Below, in pieces: positions 1 through 5,232 of a stretch of DNA of 5,232 bases. How positions within the stretch are numbered: the stretch's first letter is position 1; every line of letters begins with the position of its first letter. A model generated the notes under the pieces. The model was not told where the DNA came from and ran no database searches. It saw only the letters and a list, made by a program, of their open reading frames with translations. This DNA comes from JBEGTT01 sp041179245 (lineage in GTDB: Bacteria; Pseudomonadota; Gammaproteobacteria; Burkholderiales; Rhodocyclaceae). The position numbers and the translations under genes were made by a program. Location: assembly GCA_041179245.1 (NCBI GenBank), contig JBEGTT010000142.1, positions 1 through 5,232 on the forward strand, read 5' to 3'.

Positions 1-1
1 C

Positions 2-127
2 GGGCCTCGTTTTCAGGCATTAGGGGAAGGCCAAGTGTTCACCGACACCTTCACTTACACCATGGAAGACAGTGTCGGTGCCAAAAGTACGGCCACCGTA
101 ACCATCCGAGCCACGGGTGAAAACGAT
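2..127 (+). other. End of a VCBS-like repeat
   Basis: The first translated residues read FQALGEGQVFTDTFTYTMED, followed by a Val/Thr-rich strand ending in TGEND. This matches the well-known closing segment of VCBS repeats (ALxEGQ, then DTFTYTVxD, then ATVTVTxxGxND). It indicates that at least one VCBS domain, and probably more repeats, lie upstream of the window. Only the last third or so of the domain is present. Confidence 0.75.
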
Positions 128-2389
128 CCTCCCGTTCTCCAAATTCCGATTGAAGATCAGTCCATTTCGCGAGGACAGCCCTTTGTTTTAGCCATCCCCG
201 CCGGAACCTTCACCGACATAGACGCCAATGACCAACTGACTTATTCCGCCAAACTGGCAAATGGCAATGCACTACCCGATTGGCTGACCTTTGATAGTGC
301 CAAGCTCAGCTTTTCCGGCACCCCTGAAAACACTGACATCAGCGACTTAGCGATCATCCTGACGACGGAAGACTCCTTGGGTGCCAGTGTTTCTGACCGT
401 TTTGCAATCATCGTCAGCAATAAACCTCCGGTGCTTAAAACCCCGCTAAAAGCTCAAGTCGCAACCCAAGACAAGCCATTTATCTACAGTTTCACTGAAG
501 GCACATTCACCGACCCGGATGTCGGCGACACCCTCAGCTACACAGCGACCCTTACCAATGGTTCCGCACTGCCTAACTGGCTGACTTTTAACGCCACCAC
601 CCGGACGTTTACCGGCACACCCGACAATGGCGCCATTGGGACGCTTTACATTCGCGTAACCGCCAACGATGCGGGCCACCAATCCGTATTCAGCGACTTT
701 TCTCTCGCGGTGGCCAATGTCAACGATGCGCCCATCGTCAACAAACCCATTACAGATCAAAACCTCAAAGAAAGCAGCTCGTTTAACTTTGTGGTTCCTA
801 GCGACACCTTCACGGACGTCGACATTGGCGATAGCCTCGCCCTTGCGGCTACGCTCTCCAATGGAAAATCTCTGCCTAAGTGGCTTAGATTTGACCCCTC
901 TCTGGGCCTATTCTCAGGAACACCCGGTAACGCAGATACCGGCATACTCAGTATTAAGGTTTCCGCCACGGATAAAAAGAAGGCCAGCGCCACTGATACT
1001 TTTGATCTGAATATCCAGAACGTTAATCAAGGTCCATTTGTGGAAAAACCCTTGAAGGCACAGAAGGCAACGGAAAACAAACTGTTCACTTATACATTTG
1101 ATGCCAAAAGCTTTTCTGACCCTGACCTCAATCAAGTATTGAGCTACAAAGCCACACTCAACGATGGTTCAACCTTACCTAGCTGGCTCACTTTCGATAG
1201 CCAAGCAAAAACCTTTACCGGCACCCCTGACAACAGCAGTGTTGGCACACTCGCGCTGCGGGTAACGGCCACGGATTCATCAAAAGAAACGGCTTACAGC
1301 GATTTTTCGCTTTCGATTGCCAACGTCAACAATGCACCAACGCTGATTACCCCCATTACAGATCAACACGTCAAAGAACTCGCTGTTTTCAGTTTCACCC
1401 TGCCAGCGGGTACTTTTGCGGACATTGATGTGGGCGATAGCCTGACCTACTCGGCCACATTGGAAAACAGCAAAGCGCTCCCCACCTGGCTTAAGTTCGA
1501 TACCACAACGCAAACCTTTCTCGGCACCCCTAGCGCTACCGATGCCGACACCTTGAATATCACGGTTAACGCCCTCGATAAGACCAAAACCAAAGCCAGC
1601 GACACCTTCAAACTGGACATCGAAAATGTTAATGCCCTGCCTACCTTGGTAAAACTGCTCAAAGCGCAAAACTTGACGGAAGGCAAAGCATTTACCTTTA
1701 CCCTACCGAACGGAACCTTTGCGGATACGGATAAGGGAGATGCCCTGACGTACAGTGCGGCGAGCCTTCCTGAATGGCTTAAATTTGACAGCGCCAGCAG
1801 CAAACTAACCGGCACCCCCAGTTATGCCAGCCCCTCAGAGACCACCATTACATTTATCGCTACCGATAAATTGGGTGGAACCGCCAATGCTGAACTACTG
1901 CTGAATATCAGCAATATTGAAAAAATCACCGGCACCAAACAAGCAGACGTTATTGAAGCCGGTGACGGCAATGACTCAATTCTGGGTGCTGACGGGAATG
2001 ATCTCTTGGACGGCGGCAACGATAACGACACCCTCAATGGGGGGTTGGGGTTAGACACCCTCACCGGCGGCAGTGGGGCGGATAGCTTCGTCTTTAATAC
2101 CAAACTAGCCAGCACTAACGTCGACGCCATCACCGACTTTACCCCTAGTGCCGACAAACTCGTTCTTGCCACCAGTATTTTCACCAAGCTCAAAGGCGAC
2201 AAAGACCTCTCAGACAATTTGGTTAACGCCCATGCTGCTACGACCGCAAAAACCTACCTGGTATTTAATCCCGTAGATCACACCCTTTACTACGATGCGG
2301 ATGGGTCAGGCGCAAGATCGACCGCAACACCGGTCTGCGTATTAACCGGCATCTCCAGCTTGGTTATCGGAGATATTGAATTAGCTTAA
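2..2389 (+). CDS. C-terminal part of a large RTX adhesin-like protein with tandem cadherin/Ig-like domains, type I secreted (5' partial)
   Basis: The frame is open to the left edge, so the start is missing; 795 residues are visible, ending at TAA 2387-2389. A GTG at 35 is in frame but lies inside a VCBS-like repeat end (GEGQVFTDTFTYTMED), so it is an internal valine and not a start. Domains in order are the VCBS-like tail (2-127), six cadherin/Ig-like domains of the He_PIG/CADG type (about 128-1915), five RTX nonapeptides (1955-2089) and a type I secretion target domain (2090-2386). Proteins of this build are exported unfolded by an ABC transporter/membrane fusion protein/TolC channel and fold outside the cell on binding calcium; many act in surface attachment or biofilm. 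The adhesin role is inferred from architecture, as no ligand-binding or enzymatic domain is visible. No transporter gene is in the window. A secreted enzyme carrying these domains upstream remains possible. Confidence 0.9.
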   Translation, partial: GPRFQALGEGQVFTDTFTYTMEDSVGAKSTATVTIRATGENDPPVLQIPIEDQSISRGQPFVLAIPAGTFTDIDANDQLTYSAKLANGNALPDWLTFDSAKLSFSGTPENTDISDLAIILTTEDSLGASVSDRFAIIVSNKPPVLKTPLKAQVATQDKPFIYSFTEGTFTDPDVGDTLSYTATLTNGSALPNWLTFNATTRTFTGTPDNGAIGTLYIRVTANDAGHQSVFSDFSLAVANVNDAPIVNKPITDQNLKESSSFNFVVPSDTFTDVDIGDSLALAATLSNGKSLPKWLRFDPSLGLFSGTPGNADTGILSIKVSATDKKKASATDTFDLNIQNVNQGPFVEKPLKAQKATENKLFTYTFDAKSFSDPDLNQVLSYKATLNDGSTLPSWLTFDSQAKTFTGTPDNSSVGTLALRVTATDSSKETAYSDFSLSIANVNNAPTLITPITDQHVKELAVFSFTLPAGTFADIDVGDSLTYSATLENSKALPTWLKFDTTTQTFLGTPSATDADTLNITVNALDKTKTKASDTFKLDIENVNALPTLVKLLKAQNLTEGKAFTFTLPNGTFADTDKGDALTYSAASLPEWLKFDSASSKLTGTPSYASPSETTITFIATDKLGGTANAELLLNISNIEKITGTKQADVIEAGDGNDSILGADGNDLLDGGNDNDTLNGGLGLDTLTGGSGADSFVFNTKLASTNVDAITDFTPSADKLVLATSIFTKLKGDKDLSDNLVNAHAATTAKTYLVFNPVDHTLYYDADGSGARSTATPVCVLTGISSLVIGDIELA
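128..1915 (+). repeat. Six tandem cadherin/Ig-like (He_PIG/CADG) domains
   Basis: Approximate units are 128-421, 425-724, 725-1027, 1028-1330, 1331-1633 and 1634-1915. Each shows the same landmarks: an opening P(I/L)xxQ, then a TF(T/A)D(x)D motif with acidic residues suited to calcium binding (for example GTFTDPDVGDTLSY in unit 2), then LPxWLxFD, then FxGTP, and a closing (S/A)N(V/I) strand. Units 1, 3 and 5 share an opening P-I-E/T-D-Q, whereas 2, 4 and 6 share L-K-A-Q, so the array alternates with a period of about 200 residues. Unit 6 is shorter, lacking about six residues between LTYSA and SLPEW. DNA identity between units looks patchy, so the duplications do not appear recent. Such arrays usually act as rigid extensions that hold a binding domain away from the cell. 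Confidence 0.88.
1955..2089 (+). repeat. RTX calcium-binding nonapeptide block (five units)
   Basis: Five consecutive nine-residue units are visible: EAGDGNDSI, LGADGNDLL, DGGNDNDTL, NGGLGLDTL and TGGSGADSF. They fit the hemolysin-type pattern GGxGxDxUx, with partial deviations in the second, third and fourth. In this family the repeats bind calcium in a parallel beta-roll after secretion and drive folding outside the cell. The block is short for an RTX protein and sits directly between the last Ig-like domain and the secretion signal. Confidence 0.92.
2090..2386 (+). other. Type I secretion C-terminal target domain
   Basis: About 99 residues follow the RTX units. They contain the hallmarks of the type I secretion target domain found on VCBS/RTX proteins: an ITDFTPSADKLVL segment soon after the RTX block, an IFTKL helix, a LYYDADGSGA strand-turn, and a hydrophobic end with LTG and IGDIELA. 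In this family the uncleaved C-terminal signal is recognised by the ABC transporter. The codon for the only cysteine of the visible protein is at 2336-2338. Confidence 0.85.
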
Positions 2390-2410
2390 GGAATTTACGA
2401 CTGCCTAAAA
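2390..2410. other. Convergent intergenic gap of 21 bp
   Basis: The stop codon of the adhesin (+) and the stop codon of iscX (-) face each other across 21 bp. The sequence is AT-rich, but I see no GC-rich hairpin followed by a T-run on either strand, so no intrinsic terminator can be assigned here. Short inverted matches such as AGG/CCT are too weak to count. Confidence 0.7.
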
Positions 2411-2620
2411 TTAATGCACTTCCTCAATCCAGGCTTGCTGGATGGCTTCAAGGATTTTCTCGCCGCAATGGTTGGGATCGTCATTAAAACCGGGAAGTGC
2501 CAGCACCCAGTTACGCAGGTCAACAAAGTTAATCCGCATCGGGTCTTGTTCCGGATAAGCCTCAGAAAGCTCAATGGCAATGTCGTTAATGTCAGTCCAT
2601 TTTAGGTTTGGCGTACTCAT
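2411..2620 (-). CDS. iscX: IscX (YfhJ family), small acidic Fe-S assembly protein
   Basis: The product is 69 residues, against 66 in E. coli. Family landmarks are present: LKWTDINDIAIEL near the N-terminus, the acidic AYPEQDP segment, the FVDLRNWV helix, FNDDP, and EKILEAIQQAW near the C-terminus. IscX is known to bind the cysteine desulfurase IscS and iron, and is proposed to modulate cluster assembly as an iron-dependent regulator or iron donor. The ATG at 2618-2620 was chosen because it overlaps the fdx stop (ATGA) and has a perfect GGAGGT five bases upstream. A longer in-frame version reaching 2737 would run back through fdx and has no family support. It is the last gene of the visible operon, as is usual for isc operons in this group. 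Confidence 0.95.
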   Translation of the reverse strand: MSTPNLKWTDINDIAIELSEAYPEQDPMRINFVDLRNWVLALPGFNDDPNHCGEKILEAIQQAWIEEVH

Positions 2621-2964
2621 TTTCGACCTCCACCTTCTTTGCTCAGGTTGATAGTGTATTTGGGAATTTCGACGACCAGCGGAACATTGCCAATGGCTGC
2701 CTGACAGGCTAAACGGGAGTTCGGTTCTAGCCCCCAAGCTTTGTCCAACATATCTTCTTCCAGTTCGTCGGCTTCGTCCAAAGACTCAAATCCTTCGCGC
2801 ACAATGACATGGCAGGTCGTGCACGCGCAGCTTTTTTCACAGGCGTGTTCCAACTCAATGTCATTCGCCAGCAGGGCATCACAAATCGTTTCACCTGGCT
2901 CAATCTCTAGACAGGCTCCCTCTGGACACAGTTCCGCATGGGGTAACACGATGACTTGGGTCAC
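2617..2964 (-). CDS. fdx: [2Fe-2S] ferredoxin of the ISC system
   Basis: The 115-residue product closely matches E. coli Fdx (111 residues). The cluster ligands are Cys42, Cys48 and Cys51 in HACEKSCACTTCH, plus Cys87 in SRLACQA. The nearby Cys46 is also conserved, and the DMLDKAWGLEP segment is typical of the adrenodoxin-like subfamily. This ferredoxin delivers electrons to cluster assembly on IscU and interacts with IscS. The start is GTG at 2962-2964, which overlaps the hscA stop (GTGA) and has AAGGAG seven bases upstream; the resulting N-terminus MTQVIVLPHAELCPEG aligns with the family. After IPKYTIN, where E. coli Fdx ends a few residues later, there is an eight-residue tail, SKEGGGRK, whose codons contain the iscX ribosome binding site. 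Cys18 and Cys28 are additional cysteines not found at those positions in E. coli Fdx as I recall it. Confidence 0.97.
   Translation of the reverse strand: MTQVIVLPHAELCPEGACLEIEPGETICDALLANDIELEHACEKSCACTTCHVIVREGFESLDEADELEEDMLDKAWGLEPNSRLACQAAIGNVPLVVEIPKYTINLSKEGGGRK
2626..2631 (-). promoter_or_regulatory. Ribosome binding site of iscX
   Basis: GGAGGT on the minus strand, five bases before the iscX ATG, is a full match to the anti-Shine-Dalgarno sequence. It lies inside the last codons of fdx and fixes the short start of iscX. Confidence 0.85.
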
Positions 2965-4862
2965 TGCTTCTCTCCTTCTTCAGAGTTTCCTGACAGATTA
3001 AGCAACTCATCCACTTTGCGCCCCGCTAATACACGTTTGACACTTTGGTCCATACGGCGATGGGCAAAAGCTTGTGTTTCGTAACCCAAATCATCCATGG
3101 CGATATTAACCAGACGGCGGTTATCGCCCAACATCGTGGTTTGTAGATGGGCAATCGTGGCCTTAATTTTTTGAGTTTCCGCTTCATCAATCAAATGCGG
3201 GTCTTCTTCCATCGCCGCCACAGTGGCTTCAATCATCCGCTGCGCTTCAACCTGTGCCTCTTTCAGCGCACGACGTTTGGCATCGTCTTTGGCATGCGAC
3301 ATGGAATCTTTCAGCATCACGGCCACTTCATCATCAGACAACCCATACGAGGGTTTAACAGCGACGCTGGCCTCAACACCTAGCGTTTGCTCACGCGCAG
3401 TGACCGACAACAGGCCATCTGCATCGACTTGGAAAGTAACTCGAATTCGTGCCGCACCCGCGACCATCGGCGGAATACCCCGTAGTTCAAAACGGGCCAG
3501 CGAACGGCAATCGGAAACCAGCTCGCGTTCACCCTGAATGACATGAATCGCCATTGCCGTTTGGCCATCTTTATAGGTCGTAAATTCCTGCGCTCGGGCG
3601 GTCGGGATGGTGGCATTACGTGGGATCACTTTTTCGACCAGCCCGCCCATCATTTCCAAGCCCAGCGACAGCGGAATCACATCCAGCAACAGCCAGTCAT
3701 CGCCCCCCGTTTTATTCCCGACCAACAAATCTGCCTGGGTTGCCGCACCGAGGGCCACAACCTTATCTGGATCAAGATTGGTTAACGGCTCCTGACCAAA
3801 ATATTCCCCGACAGCTTTTTGTACCTGCGGCATGCGGGTGGAACCACCAACCATCACCACGCCCTTGATGTCGCCTATACGTAACCCCGCATCACGCAGG
3901 GCTTTTTTAACTGCTTGAATGGTTTTACTGACCAAGGTCTGGGTAATGTCAGCAAACGTGGTCACGGACAATTTCAGATCAATCACTTTCCCGGTCGACA
4001 AGGCCACCGTAATCGGCGCCTCCGCATGCAAAGTCAGATGTTCCTTGGCTTCACGGGCGCGCACCATCAACAGCCGGTTGTCTTCAGGAGACAGCAACGA
4101 AAGATTGGCCGTTGCCATGATCCAGCAATAGATACGGTGATCGAAATCATCGCCACCCAGCGCAGAATCGCCGCCAGTGGCGACAACCTCGAAAATACCT
4201 CGCGACAATTTCAGAATGGAAATATCAAAGGTTCCACCCCCCAAGTCGTAAACCGCGTAAGTCCCTTCAGCGGCGTTATCCAAGCCGTAAGCAATGGCTG
4301 CTGCGGTGGGTTCATTCAGTAATCGCAACACATTCAGGCCGGCCAGTTTGGCCGCATCCTTGGTTGCTTGGCGCTGGGCGTCATCGAAATAGGCCGGAAC
4401 AGTAATCACCGCCCCCACCAAATCACCCTGCAATGCCGCTTCTGCACGAACTTTGAGTACCTTCAGAATTTCGGCTGAGATTTCTACCGGGCTTTTCACC
4501 CCCGCAGAGGTTTTGAAACGCACCATTCCCGGTGACTCAACAAAGTCATAAGGCATCGAATCAAGGTGGGCAATATCCTTCAGGCCACGCCCCATGAAGC
4601 GCTTGGCTGATACGACGGTGTTTTTAGGATCTACGGACTGTTGAGCCTGTGCGTCATAACCAACCTCGGTTTTTCCATCGGGGAGATAACGAACAATCGA
4701 AGGCAACAAAGGCCGCCCCGCGTCATCATTAATCACCACCGACATGCCGCTACGAACGGTCGCCAGCAGGGAATTGGTGGTTCCAAGATCGATCCCGACG
4801 GCCAGCTTCTGCTGGTGCGGGACAGGAGATTCACCGGGTTCTGAAATTTGAAACAGCGCCAT
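2961..4862 (-). CDS. hscA: HscA, Hsp70-type chaperone dedicated to Fe-S cluster assembly
   Basis: The 633-residue product (616 in E. coli) starts MALFQISEPG, nearly identical to E. coli HscA, which fixes the ATG at 4860-4862. The ATPase domain shows phosphate-1 IDLGTTNS (24-31), VITVPAYFDDAQR (152-164), NEPTAAAIAYGLD (183-195), phosphate-2 YDLGGGTFD (205-213) and the adenosine motif VMVGGSTRMP (336-345). The interdomain linker is LLLDVIPLSLGLE (391-403). The substrate-binding domain follows (IPRNATIP, REQTLGVEAS), with a helical lid ending in RRMDQSVKR. HscA binds the LPPVK motif of the scaffold IscU and, with HscB, uses ATP to promote cluster transfer to acceptor proteins. It is distinguished from DnaK by its N-terminal extension, its operon context and its lid sequence. 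About 13 residues, ending GNSEEGEKQ, extend past the E. coli end, and their codons include the fdx ribosome binding site. All key ATPase motifs are intact. Confidence 0.98.
   Translation of the reverse strand: MALFQISEPGESPVPHQQKLAVGIDLGTTNSLLATVRSGMSVVINDDAGRPLLPSIVRYLPDGKTEVGYDAQAQQSVDPKNTVVSAKRFMGRGLKDIAHLDSMPYDFVESPGMVRFKTSAGVKSPVEISAEILKVLKVRAEAALQGDLVGAVITVPAYFDDAQRQATKDAAKLAGLNVLRLLNEPTAAAIAYGLDNAAEGTYAVYDLGGGTFDISILKLSRGIFEVVATGGDSALGGDDFDHRIYCWIMATANLSLLSPEDNRLLMVRAREAKEHLTLHAEAPITVALSTGKVIDLKLSVTTFADITQTLVSKTIQAVKKALRDAGLRIGDIKGVVMVGGSTRMPQVQKAVGEYFGQEPLTNLDPDKVVALGAATQADLLVGNKTGGDDWLLLDVIPLSLGLEMMGGLVEKVIPRNATIPTARAQEFTTYKDGQTAMAIHVIQGERELVSDCRSLARFELRGIPPMVAGAARIRVTFQVDADGLLSVTAREQTLGVEASVAVKPSYGLSDDEVAVMLKDSMSHAKDDAKRRALKEAQVEAQRMIEATVAAMEEDPHLIDEAETQKIKATIAHLQTTMLGDNRRLVNIAMDDLGYETQAFAHRRMDQSVKRVLAGRKVDELLNLSGNSEEGEKQ
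2972..2977 (-). promoter_or_regulatory. Ribosome binding site of fdx
   Basis: AAGGAG on the minus strand, seven bases before the GTG start, lies inside the last codons of hscA. It supports the non-ATG start and suggests translational coupling to hscA. Confidence 0.8.
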
Positions 4863-4871
4863 GCTGGACTT

Positions 4872-4875
4872 TCCT
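4872..4875 (-). promoter_or_regulatory. Ribosome binding site of hscA
   Basis: AGGA (within AGGAAAG) on the minus strand lies nine bases before the hscA ATG, in the 15-bp gap after the hscB stop. It is weaker than the sites of fdx and iscX. Confidence 0.6.
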
Positions 4876-4877
4876 AA

Positions 4878-5232
4878 TTATTCGAGGTCTGCCAGAGCAT
4901 CATTAATCTCTAGCGACAGTTTTTCCAGAAACATCAAGCAACGGATACGTTCCGCAGCAACAGGCCAATCAGCGGCAGAAAACACGTCGACCAACGCCGT
5001 GTAGCGATGGTCCAACGCTTTTTGCAAGTCACCTTCAAGGTGTTCAAGCTTTACCATGTCGCCTGCTGCCCGAGCGTCAGACAATGTCTCTCGCCATTCC
5101 ATCTGCTCCATCAAAAAACTGGTCGGCATGGCCGTATTGGTTTCAGCGGCGAGGTCATGCCCCGCCAGTTCCAGCAGGTATTTGGCTCGCGATAAGGGCT
5201 TTTTCAGGGTTTGATACCCTTCATTTACCCGT
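4878..5232 (-). CDS. hscB: HscB, J-domain co-chaperone of HscA (N-terminal part outside window)
   Basis: The frame is open to the right edge; the last 117 residues are present (E. coli HscB is 171 in total). The visible part begins VNEGYQTLKKPLSRAKYLL, matching the final J-domain helix of HscB. It continues with LAGHDLA and the diagnostic SFLMEQMEWRE of the C-terminal three-helix domain, and ends in a helix with RIRCLMFLEKL. The HPD motif that stimulates HscA ATPase would lie beyond the window. HscB binds IscU through its C-terminal domain, brings it to HscA and stimulates ATP hydrolysis. An in-frame ATG at 5127-5129 is internal, not the start, because homology runs through it. The stop is TAA at 4878-4880, 15 bp before hscA, consistent with one operon. 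Confidence 0.95.
   Translation of the reverse strand, partial: RVNEGYQTLKKPLSRAKYLLELAGHDLAAETNTAMPTSFLMEQMEWRETLSDARAAGDMVKLEHLEGDLQKALDHRYTALVDVFSAADWPVAAERIRCLMFLEKLSLEINDALADLE

Noticed and set aside
35..37. GTG as the start of the adhesin gene
   Set aside because: The frame is open upstream to the edge of the window, and the residues before it (FQALGEGQ) belong to the same VCBS-like motif, so the codon is internal.
2039..2078. G-rich stretch in the RTX coding region (runs of six, four and four G) as a possible G-quadruplex
   Set aside because: There are not four separate runs of three or more G at usual loop lengths; the richness follows from glycine codons of the RTX repeats.
446..2217. 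Several minus-strand open frames of 73-131 codons opposite the adhesin
   Set aside because: They follow the repeat periodicity of the adhesin on the other strand, show low-complexity sequence (Ser/Leu/Val-rich), and have no domain signature.
2411..2737. A longer 108-residue version of the iscX frame
   Set aside because: The extra N-terminal part is out-of-frame sequence of fdx, with no family similarity; the ATG at 2620 has a perfect ribosome binding site and the stop/start overlap.
3915..4322. Open frame of 135 codons on the + strand opposite hscA
   Set aside because: It lies wholly antisense to a conserved chaperone gene, has no recognisable motif, and is explained by the codon bias of hscA.
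5127..5129. ATG as the start of an 83-residue independent gene
   Set aside because: Similarity to HscB runs unbroken upstream to the window edge (VNEGYQTLKKPLSRAKYLL), so this is an internal methionine of a truncated hscB.
1..5232. A previously undescribed system in this window
   Set aside because: All coding sequence is accounted for by an RTX adhesin-type protein and the isc operon; no unexplained gap over 21 bp, RNA structure, repeat array outside the adhesin, or unfamiliar gene was found.

Overview
The window joins two unrelated units that converge on a 21-bp gap. The left 2.39 kb (+ strand) is the 3' end of a very large secreted protein. The right 2.8 kb (- strand) is the distal part of the housekeeping iron-sulfur cluster (isc) operon. 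The gene order hscB-hscA-fdx-iscX, and the close match of each product to its Escherichia coli counterpart as I remember it, point to a proteobacterium, most likely a gammaproteobacterium (a betaproteobacterium is possible). Genus cannot be told from the sequence. Base composition looks balanced and similar in both halves.

Left region (1-2389, +): a reading frame open at the window's left edge begins in the end of a VCBS-like repeat. It continues through six tandem cadherin/Ig-like (He_PIG/CADG type) domains of about 100 residues, then a short block of five RTX calcium-binding nonapeptides, and ends in a type I secretion C-terminal target domain. This is the C-terminal end of an RTX adhesin or biofilm-matrix-type protein exported in one step by a TolC-dependent ABC transporter. 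Its start and any transporter genes lie outside the window. The six domains alternate between two subtypes, so the array appears to have grown by duplication of a two-domain unit of about 200 residues.

Right region (2411-5232, -): in transcription order, hscB (only the C-terminal 117 residues are present), hscA (complete), fdx (complete) and iscX (complete). HscA is the specialised Hsp70 and HscB its J-domain partner; together they help release or transfer the nascent Fe-S cluster from the scaffold IscU. Fdx is the [2Fe-2S] ferredoxin that supplies electrons. IscX is a small acidic protein that binds IscS and iron. The genes are tightly coupled: 15 nt separate hscB and hscA, and 4-nt stop/start overlaps join hscA to fdx (GTGA) and fdx to iscX (ATGA). 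Strong Shine-Dalgarno sequences lie inside the upstream coding regions. The earlier operon genes (iscR, iscS, iscU, iscA) would be expected to the right of the window.

I see no RNA gene, mobile element, CRISPR array or clear terminator. I found no convincing undescribed system. The points most worth checking are the two-domain periodicity of the adhesin, the short C-terminal tails of HscA and Fdx whose codons carry the next gene's ribosome binding site, and the convergent junction with no visible terminator.
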